Of a stretch of DNA of 37,901 nt, positions 32,345 to 37,901 are shown piece by piece. The notes under the pieces are model-generated. The model saw nothing but the letters and a program-made list of their open reading frames with translations. It had not been told where the DNA came from and did no database searches. The translations under genes and the position numbers were made by a program. The stretch's first letter is position 1. Every line of letters begins with the position of its first letter. This DNA is from Phycisphaerales bacterium (lineage in GTDB: Bacteria > Planctomycetota > Phycisphaerae > Phycisphaerales > UBA1924), in contig JAJDDA010000201.1 of assembly GCA_029260535.1 (NCBI GenBank), positions 1 through 37,901 of the forward strand, read 5' to 3'.

Positions 32345-32953
32345 TTGAACGATCAATCCCCGAAACACTCGCAACCGATTCACCGTGATGCGATCCACGC
32401 GCCGTGGCGGGATCGGTACATGAAGCTGCTCTCGGATGATCTCAAGGGCAAGCGGGAATCGGCCAGGGCGGGGCAGGAATCCGCGCCCCCCGACTCGTTC
32501 CTCGACGAGTACTGGCGATCACCAGCGGATGATGAAAGCAACCACGTGATCGCGCGGCTCGGCAGCGGCGATGCCGGCGGGATGATCCTGCTCAACCGGT
32601 ACCCCTACGCGAACGGGCACCTGCTCGTGGCGATGGGTGATGGCCGCGCCAGGCTGCTCGATTACACCCCCGAACAGCGAGCGGCGCTGTGGTCGATCGT
32701 CGATCGCGCGGTGGGGTTGGTCGAGGCGACATTGAACCCGCAGGGCGTGAACATCGGCGTGAATCAGGGGCAGGCGGCAGGTGCAGGCGTGCCGACGCAC
32801 CTGCATGTGCACGTGATCCCGCGCTGGATGGGGGATGTGAACTTCATCGACACCGTCGGAAAGATCCGGGTGATCCCGTCGGCGCTGGATGAGATGGCGG
32901 CGCGGTTCCGCGAGGTCTGGTCGGCGATCGAGTTGTCAAATACCAACAGCTGA
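32345..32953 (+). CDS. HIT family nucleotide hydrolase/transferase (Ap4A phosphorylase-like)
   Basis: A 202-residue protein. The histidine triad HLHVHVIPRW (H152, H154, H156, with H154 the likely nucleophile) is preceded by LLNRYPYANGHLLVA and NIGVNQGQAAGAGVPTHLHV, the Ap4A-phosphorylase-type branch found in actinobacteria and planctomycetes. The N-terminal IHAPWRDRYMKLL is the conserved APWR block of this branch, which requires the TTG start. It likely cleaves dinucleoside polyphosphates or adenylylated compounds. Its TGA is directly followed by the TAA of the convergent PilZ gene, with no spacer. Confidence 0.88.
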   Translation: MNDQSPKHSQPIHRDAIHAPWRDRYMKLLSDDLKGKRESARAGQESAPPDSFLDEYWRSPADDESNHVIARLGSGDAGGMILLNRYPYANGHLLVAMGDGRARLLDYTPEQRAALWSIVDRAVGLVEATLNPQGVNIGVNQGQAAGAGVPTHLHVHVIPRWMGDVNFIDTVGKIRVIPSALDEMAARFREVWSAIELSNTNS

Positions 32954-33325
32954 TTACGCCGCGAGCCTGCGGTCGTATTGAACACCGACGCGGTAGCCCT
33001 TGCTTGTTGCGATGCAGCGGACAACGTGCCCCGATTTCCAGGGCGCCGATGCGTGGCCGATGCGGACATCGAGTTGGGTCCCGGGCGCCAGCGGCAACGC
33101 CGACTTGAAGCCGGCGCCGGTGGTGCTCTCATCGAGCAGGCGAAGGTCGACCTTCGGCTCGTGCAACGTATCGACCGGTCCCATGCGCACCGCTTCGACC
33201 TGGCCGATGGCCTCGAAGCGTTCCGACTGGCGGCGCTCAAAGCGCAGCGCCGGACAGTTGGCGTGCAGCGCGTCGGCGTTATCGAGATTCTTGAAAGTCG
33301 GGTCGGTCGTGTGATTCGCAGGCAT
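32954..33325 (-). CDS. PilZ-domain protein (putative c-di-GMP effector)
   Basis: A 123-residue single-domain protein. The PilZ signatures are present: RxxxR as R32-QSE-R36, and the (D/N)xSxxG motif as DESTTG (65-70), followed by a six-strand barrel pattern ending VVRCIATSKGYRVGVQYD. These two motifs bind cyclic di-GMP, so binding competence is likely. The first 25 residues are a variable leader. Partner unknown. A flagellar locus lies 3 kb away, but nothing links them directly. No clear -10 is seen directly upstream. Confidence 0.85.
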   Translation of the reverse strand: MPANHTTDPTFKNLDNADALHANCPALRFERRQSERFEAIGQVEAVRMGPVDTLHEPKVDLRLLDESTTGAGFKSALPLAPGTQLDVRIGHASAPWKSGHVVRCIATSKGYRVGVQYDRRLAA

Positions 33326-33424
33326 GGGAAGAACCCCGTGATGAAGGACGCCGGGCGGGAGTCGCTCGGCAGGTCATCGCGGTTATCGACCCTGATGAGG
33401 TCGGACTTCATCTCAAGAGCGAGT

Positions 33425-34822
33425 TCAGGCGTTTTTTCGGGCGATCGACATCGCGCCCATGCGTTTGGAGACTCGGAAGGCCATTTCCAGCGATTGCTGG
33501 TAGTTGAGCCTGGGATCGCACAGGGTCGCGTAATTCCGGTTCAGATCGGCTTCGGTGACGCCTGAGCCGCCCCCGACGCACTCGGTGACGTCGTCGCCGG
33601 TCAGTTCGAAGTGGATGCCTCCGAGCCACGTACCGGCCGCTTCGTGGACATCAAAGGACGTCTCGATCTCGCTCAGGATGGCGTCGAAGTTCCGTGTCTT
33701 GATCCCGGAGCCAGTGGTCATCCCGTTGCCGTGCATCGGATCGCAGACCCACAGCACCGTCCGGCCCTCGGCTTTGACGCGATCGACGAGTGGAGGGAGC
33801 TTCTCCGCGACGTTCCCCGCGCCCATGCGCACGATCAGCAGCAGCTTGCCCTGCTCGTCGCTGGGATTGAGCGCATCAATAAGGCGGATGAGCTCGTCAC
33901 CGGTGATGGTCGGGCCGACCTTGACGCCGACGGGGTTGGCGATCCCTCGGAAGAACTCGACGTGGGCGCCGTCAACATCGCGCGTGCGCTCACCGATCCA
34001 GGGGAGGTGCGTGGAGAGGTTGTAGAACCCCTCGCGGCGCGGGACGGACCTGGTCTGGGCGGATTCGTAGAGGAGGTTCAGCCCCTCGTGGCTGGTGAAA
34101 AACTCCGCTCTGCCGAGGTCCTCGACCTTCGTTTCGCCCATCGCTTCCATGAACTCGAGCGCCTCGGCAAGGCCCCGGCTCGCGGCGAGGTACTCGTCGC
34201 GCAATTCGGGGGAGAGGTCGTCGTGATCGACGAAGCTCAGGTCCCAGTATTCCGGGTGGTGCAGATCGGCGAACCCGCCCTCGGTGAGCGCGCGGATGAA
34301 GTTCAGCGTCATCGCGGCGTGCTGGTAGCCGCGGACCATCAGGTGCGGGTCGGTCTTGCGTGCGTCGGCGGTCCCCTCGGAGCGGTTGATGAGGTCGCCG
34401 AAATAGCTGGGGATGGTGATCTCCCGACCCTCGGGGTCGAGGATGGTTTCGGTGGGGCTCGATCGCGGTTTGGCGTATTGCCCTGCGAAGCGACCGACTC
34501 GGACGATCGGGAGCTTGGCGCCGTGGACGAGCACGAGCGACATCTGGAGGAGGATCTTGAGCTTGTTGGTGATGATCTCGGGTCGGCACTCGTCGAGCGT
34601 TTCGGCGCAGTCACCGCCCTGGAGCAGGAATCGCTCGCCTCGTTGGGCCTCCGCGAGAAATTCTTTGAGGCGCTCGATTTCCCACGAGGTGACCAGCGGT
34701 GGGAGTGTGCCGAGTTTGCTGACGGCGCGCTCGACAGCGACGCGATCTTCGTACACGACCTGGTGGGCCGCGAGCTTCGATTTCCAGCCTGTGGGCGTCC
34801 AATTGGGGTCGTTGGCAGTCAA
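33425..34822 (-). CDS. 3-deoxy-7-phosphoheptulonate synthase, class II
   Basis: The first enzyme of the shikimate pathway, condensing phosphoenolpyruvate and erythrose 4-phosphate. The plant/mycobacterial class II type has NWTPTGWKSKLAAHQ at the start, the metal-binding cysteine C72 in LLQGGDCAE, RVGRFAGQYAKPRS, DPMHGNGM and HFELTGDDVTEC. It has 465 residues from TTG at 34822, which lies just before the conserved NWTPxxW segment and about 9 nt after CGGAG. The frame is open to GTG at 34945, but the extra 41 residues are unlike the family. The start is therefore uncertain by several codons; the function is not. Confidence 0.92.
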   Translation of the reverse strand: MTANDPNWTPTGWKSKLAAHQVVYEDRVAVERAVSKLGTLPPLVTSWEIERLKEFLAEAQRGERFLLQGGDCAETLDECRPEIITNKLKILLQMSLVLVHGAKLPIVRVGRFAGQYAKPRSSPTETILDPEGREITIPSYFGDLINRSEGTADARKTDPHLMVRGYQHAAMTLNFIRALTEGGFADLHHPEYWDLSFVDHDDLSPELRDEYLAASRGLAEALEFMEAMGETKVEDLGRAEFFTSHEGLNLLYESAQTRSVPRREGFYNLSTHLPWIGERTRDVDGAHVEFFRGIANPVGVKVGPTITGDELIRLIDALNPSDEQGKLLLIVRMGAGNVAEKLPPLVDRVKAEGRTVLWVCDPMHGNGMTTGSGIKTRNFDAILSEIETSFDVHEAAGTWLGGIHFELTGDDVTECVGGGSGVTEADLNRNYATLCDPRLNYQQSLEMAFRVSKRMGAMSIARKNA

Positions 34823-35055
34823 TGAAGCGGTCTCCGATTGCAGGGAATCATGGGGTGATTCTCGGCGTTTTTGAGCGTTGGCATTGCCGGTGAGGGTATC
34901 GAACTGTTGGCGTTGCGCCGCGCACAGACTCCAGCACAAAGTCACTTTTTTTTCGTTTCCTTACATATTCATTTACAGCGGACCCTGTTTTGGAGCCGAT
35001 TGCCCCTCGCGTTGGGTAATCCTGTTTTAGGACACCTAGCGATGAACCTCATGGT

Positions 35056-35076
35056 CGGCCTCTTCAGTTGAGGCCG
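35056..35076 (+). promoter_or_regulatory. 7-bp hairpin upstream of the histone-like gene
   Basis: CGGCCTC and GAGGCCG with loop TTCAGTT, 80 nt before the start. No T-run, so not a terminator. Role unknown. Confidence 0.3.
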
Positions 35077-35155
35077 GTCGAATCAACGTCAGATCGACCG
35101 CCCGCTTGTGTGGGCGCCCCCGACCGGCGAACACCAGAACGACGGAGCATCCAAG

Positions 35156-36256
35156 ATGCCGACCAAACGAACGCCGAGCCGCAAGGCAACAACGACGGCC
35201 AGCCGCCGACGAAAAGCGACGACCGGGCGCAAACGCGCCACCGCGAAGAAGACGACCGCTCGCAAGACGACCGCTCGTAAGACCACGGCTCGCAAGACGA
35301 CCGCCAAGCGGAAGACCACCGCGAAGAAGACCACGCCCCGTCGCAAGAAGGCGACCGCTCGCAAGAGCCCGGTCCGTAAGACAACCGCCAAGCGGAAGAC
35401 TACGGCCCGCAAGCCCGCCGCTCGCAAGACGACGGCCAAGCGGAAGACCACCGCGAAGAAGACCACACCCCGCCGCAAGAAGGCAACCGCTCGCAAGAGC
35501 CCGGTCCGTAAGACGACCGCCAAGCGCAAGACGACGGCTCGCAAGACGACCGCGAAGAAGCGCACCACGACCCGTAAGCCGGCGCGTCGCAAGACCACCG
35601 CGAAGCGGAAGACCACGGCCCGCAAGCCTGCCGCTCGCAAGACCACTGCCAAGCGCAAGCCCGCTGCCCGCAAGACGACCGCCAAGCGGAAGACGACCGC
35701 TCGCAAGAGCCCGGTCCGCAAGACCACGGCCAAGCGCAAGACCGCGGTTCGCAAGCCCGCTCGTCGCAAGACGACCGCTCGCAAGACCACCGCGACCCGG
35801 AAGCCGGTCCGCAAGACCGCTGTGAAGCGGAAGACGACCGCCAAGCGGAAGACCACCGCCCGCAAGAGCCCCGTCCGCAAGACGACCGCCAAGCGGAAGA
35901 CGACCGCTCGCAAGAGCCCGGTCCGCAAGACAACCGCCAAGCGCAAGACGACGGCTCGGAAGCCCGCCCGCCGCAAGACCACGGCTCGCAAGACGACCGC
36001 TCGCAAGAGCCCTGTCCGCAAGACGACCGCCAAGCGGAAGACGACCGCTCGCAAGAGCCCCGTCCGCAAGACAACCGCCAAGCGGAAGACGGTCGCTCGC
36101 AAGAGCCCCGTCCGCAAGGCTTCGGCCGTGAAGCGCAAGACGACCGCCCGTCGCAAGAGCGGCTCGAACCTGCGTCTCGTTGGCTCGGCTGGCTCCAAGC
36201 GCCGCACCTCGACGACACGCCGCAAGCCCGCCGCATCACGTCGCCGTGCGGCCTGA
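35156..36256 (+). CDS. Histone H1-like Lys/Arg-rich repeat protein
   Basis: A 366-residue protein composed almost wholly of K, R, T, A, P and S in short repeats. The main unit is about KTTAKRKTTARKSPVR, with KTTARK, KPARRK and KPAARK variants. KSPVRK occurs eight times. Only the last 60 residues (GSNLRLVGSAGS...) break the pattern. It resembles the C-terminal tail of eukaryotic H1 and bacterial H1-like proteins that bind and compact DNA. ATG at 35156 follows GGAG with a good gap; a GTG at 35108 is in frame but the extra residues are unlike the rest. The tandem repeats imply length variation between strains. A terminator follows the stop. Confidence 0.82.
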   Translation: MPTKRTPSRKATTTASRRRKATTGRKRATAKKTTARKTTARKTTARKTTAKRKTTAKKTTPRRKKATARKSPVRKTTAKRKTTARKPAARKTTAKRKTTAKKTTPRRKKATARKSPVRKTTAKRKTTARKTTAKKRTTTRKPARRKTTAKRKTTARKPAARKTTAKRKPAARKTTAKRKTTARKSPVRKTTAKRKTAVRKPARRKTTARKTTATRKPVRKTAVKRKTTAKRKTTARKSPVRKTTAKRKTTARKSPVRKTTAKRKTTARKPARRKTTARKTTARKSPVRKTTAKRKTTARKSPVRKTTAKRKTVARKSPVRKASAVKRKTTARRKSGSNLRLVGSAGSKRRTSTTRRKPAASRRRAA

Positions 36257-36285
36257 TTGAAGCAGGGTTGAAATCCGAAAAGCAT

Positions 36286-36328
36286 CCGGCCGTGCCGACG
36301 TGAGTCGCCGCGGCCGGTTTTCATTTTT
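36286..36328 (+). terminator. Intrinsic terminator of the histone-like gene
   Basis: CCGGCCG (36286-36292) pairs with CGGCCGG (36311-36317). An inner CGAC/GTCG stem continues it and TTTTCATTTTT follows. Positioned 29 nt after the stop codon. Confidence 0.85.
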
Positions 36329-36461
36329 GGGATCGGTGTCAGGGGATCACGATGGCCCGCTGCTTGCGTCCAGTCGCGTGAAGACCGGCGTGCTGGCGGT
36401 TCCCGGACGATGCGTAGTCGCCCGGGGGTGTCGATTGCGCGTCCGGACGTGTTTTCGCGCC

Positions 36462-36487
36462 AAGTTTGCGCGGCGGTCAGCCGATAT
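36462..36487 (+). promoter_or_regulatory. Candidate sigma-28 (FliA-type) flagellar promoter
   Basis: AAGTTT (36462-36467), 12 nt, then GCCGATAT (36480-36487). The sigma-28 consensus is TAAAGTTT, 11 nt, GCCGATAA; the Bacillus SigD form ends GCCGATAT with slightly wider spacing. It lies 107 nt before the 66-residue ORF and 370 nt before fliD. The stretch between the terminator at 36328 and the ORF at 36594 otherwise shows no gene. Confidence 0.6.
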
Positions 36488-36577
36488 GGATATTGCGCAT
36501 CGGGCGCCAGTGTGAAGCAGGATCCGGCGGTATGCCGAGAAATGCAGTCACCACCCCGTACCCCGATCGCGCCAGTG

Positions 36578-36583
36578 AAGGAG
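36578..36583 (+). promoter_or_regulatory. Shine-Dalgarno (AAGGAG) of the 66-residue ORF
   Basis: AAGGAG is 10 nt before ATG 36594 and supports this small ORF as a real gene. Confidence 0.7.
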
Positions 36584-36593
36584 CGCCCAGACT

Positions 36594-36794
36594 ATGGACC
36601 AGCAGCAGCACAACGCCAGCATTGATGCGCAAGCCAACGACCGCGCTGTGCGCGAGGCTCGGGCGATCTACCAGCGGGTGCTCGCCGGCTGGGCGATGGA
36701 CGTGCTCGAGTTGCGTCGTGGGGGGCTCGACAAGCCCTCGCTCCGCGATCATGGGCACAAGCTCCCGATGACGCCAGCTCGTAAGGCAGCGTAA
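36594..36794 (+). CDS. Small 66-residue protein upstream of fliD
   Basis: Not recognised. Mostly helical in style: Gln/Asn/Asp-rich N-terminus (residues 1-17), then an amphipathic helix REARAIYQRVLAGWAMDVLE (20-39), then a basic Pro-containing tail. It has a good Shine-Dalgarno and is followed after 62 nt by fliD, so the two are probably co-transcribed from the flagellar-type promoter. Its size suits a flagellar chaperone or regulator (FliT-like in role), but no sequence resemblance to FliT or FlaG was seen. Confidence 0.6.
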   Translation: MDQQQHNASIDAQANDRAVREARAIYQRVLAGWAMDVLELRRGGLDKPSLRDHGHKLPMTPARKAA

Positions 36795-36856
36795 GCACAG
36801 ACTTTCTAAACCCACGGCGAGTTGCCGGTGGTTATTCAAAGAGACGGAGGCACGAG

Positions 36857-37901
36857 ATGGGTGGCATCTCTTCCAGCACCGGTTTGTTCAGCGGCATCGA
36901 TACCGCTTCGCTGATTGAGCAGCTCCTGGCGATCGACGCCAGGCCCAAGCAGCTCGCGCAGGCGCGGATCACGCAGCTCCAGACACAGCAGACCGCGTTC
37001 CTCGACATCAACTCGAGGCTGCTCGGCCTCAAGTCTGCCGCGTCCACGTTCAACAGCTCGAAGATCTTCGACGCGACGCGCGCCAGCAGCTCGAACCCCG
37101 ACGCGATCACCGCGACCGCCAGCGACAACGCCACGCTCGGCACGTTCAAATTCAACGTCAACCGCCTGGTCAGCACCCACCAGCTGATCACCCGCCGCTT
37201 CGCGGACAAGGACACCAGCGGCCAGGGCGCCTCCGAGTTCACGTTCGAGGTCGGCAAGGGCCGGCTCGATTCGGACACCAACCTCGCGGACCTCAACGGC
37301 GGCGCCGGGGTCAAGCGCGGGAAAATCAAGGTCACCGACGCGTCCGGCGAGAGCACGACGATCGATCTCTCGACCGCGGTTTCAGTGAATGACGTGCTCG
37401 ACGCGTTCAACACGAACGCGGATATCAACGTGACCGCTTCAGCGACCGGGCAGGGGCTCAGCTTTACCGATACGTCGGGAGGCGCCGGGTCGTTCACGAT
37501 CGAGGACATCGCCAACGGGACGACCGCGGAAACTCTTGGGATCGACCAGAGCGTCGCGGGGACCGAGATCCTCACCGGCGACATTCTGTACCTGTCAGAG
37601 AACACCTCGCTGAGCGTCCTGAACGACGGCGCGGGGATCTCGTATGGCCCCGGTGGTTCGTCAGCGACCGCTGATTTCACGCTGTCATTTAACGGCGGAA
37701 CGGCGCACAACATCAACCTCGGCGAGATCGGGAACATCGTCGATGAAGAGTTCATCGTCTCCGGGACACCGGTTGTCACGATCGGCGACCTTAAGGCCCG
37801 CATCGAAGAGCAGACCAACAACGAGATCACCGTCTCGATCGGCGCGGACGGGACCAGCCTGTCGCTCGACGCGGTTGACGGCGTCGGGACCGTCACGATC
37901 A
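36857..37901 (+). CDS. fliD: Flagellar hook-associated protein 2 / filament cap (3' end cut by window edge)
   Basis: FliD caps the filament and helps flagellin subunits insert. The start is diagnostic: ISSSTGLFSGIDTASLIEQL followed by LAIDARPKQL and a coiled-coil-prone stretch, the FliD N-terminal domain. The visible 348 residues continue with beta-rich, Ser/Thr/Asp-rich domains (DTNLADLNGGAGVKRGKIKV and two similar modules with FNGGTAHNINLGEI), in keeping with the variable middle domains of long FliD proteins. The C-terminal D0 helix lies beyond the edge. GGAGG is 6 nt before ATG 36857. Transcription is probably from the candidate sigma-28 promoter upstream. Confidence 0.93.
   Translation, partial: MGGISSSTGLFSGIDTASLIEQLLAIDARPKQLAQARITQLQTQQTAFLDINSRLLGLKSAASTFNSSKIFDATRASSSNPDAITATASDNATLGTFKFNVNRLVSTHQLITRRFADKDTSGQGASEFTFEVGKGRLDSDTNLADLNGGAGVKRGKIKVTDASGESTTIDLSTAVSVNDVLDAFNTNADINVTASATGQGLSFTDTSGGAGSFTIEDIANGTTAETLGIDQSVAGTEILTGDILYLSENTSLSVLNDGAGISYGPGGSSATADFTLSFNGGTAHNINLGEIGNIVDEEFIVSGTPVVTIGDLKARIEEQTNNEITVSIGADGTSLSLDAVDGVGTVTI

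Noticed and set aside
34823-34945. N-terminal extension of class II DAHP synthase or a leader peptide from GTG 34945
   Set aside because: Extra residues are unlike the family, and the short frame has no run of aromatic codons as expected of an attenuator peptide.
35089-36324. Long minus-strand open frame rich in Val, Leu and Arg opposite the histone-like gene
   Set aside because: It mirrors the repeat codons of the plus-strand gene, has no family resemblance, and the plus-strand copy has a Shine-Dalgarno and terminator.

Overview
The window is GC-rich, gene-dense chromosomal DNA that most resembles a marine planctomycete of the Phycisphaerae type. The evidence is: an exported protein ending in the planctomycete PEP-CTERM variant (VPTPGA, hydrophobic stretch, RRRR); a Gly-rich exported protein with a C-terminal dockerin-like GDLNGDD...DLGILIGAFG module; a menaquinone futalosine-pathway gene (mqnA); a long Lys/Arg/Thr-rich histone-H1-like repeat protein; two TPR-sulfotransferases; and flagellar genes. 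No rRNA, tRNA, CRISPR array, IS element or phage gene was found. The assignment is inference from protein style, not from a marker gene.

Layout. 1-3.5 kb: sulfur and thiamine block on the minus strand, cystathionine beta-synthase, then a cystathionine gamma-lyase/synthase, then a ThiE with an extra N-terminal domain that runs off the left edge. 3.5-5.7 kb: a lower-GC four-helix membrane protein of unknown function, a 79-bp palindromic element, a clean terminator and a lone atpG. 5.7-10 kb: a methyltransferase, a large Gly-rich secreted dockerin protein and glutamate dehydrogenase. 10-15.3 kb: a two-gene Ktr/Trk potassium uptake system, then mqnA overlapping a divergent sigma-70-like protein. 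15.3-19.6 kb: a NeuD-like acyltransferase, a DUF4870 protein, LptB and a PEGA lipoprotein, pdxA and a small membrane protein. 19.6-23.9 kb: a 1418-residue exported PQQ-like propeller/TPR protein. 23.9-28.8 kb: a structured leader, the PEP-CTERM protein, two terminators, two tandem TPR-sulfotransferases and a DUF721/DciA protein. 28.9-34.8 kb: SpoVR, a zinc-ribbon membrane protein, leucyl aminopeptidase, a HIT protein, a PilZ protein and class II DAHP synthase. 35-37.9 kb: the histone-like gene, then a probable flagellar sigma-28 promoter, a 66-residue protein and fliD, which is cut by the right edge.

How the genes fit together. Most genes are housekeeping singletons or pairs. The coherent units are reverse transsulfuration (cbs plus gamma-lyase), K+ uptake (ktrB-ktrA), lptB with its lipoprotein, the sulfotransferase pair and the flagellar end.

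The most unusual signal is regulatory. About half of the genes have a TANNNT hexamer 6-9 nt before the start codon and no Shine-Dalgarno sequence, which points to widespread leaderless transcription. A smaller set (the PEP-CTERM protein, pepA, the histone-like gene, the 66-residue ORF and fliD) instead carries a recognisable Shine-Dalgarno. Several start codons below were chosen from this pattern.
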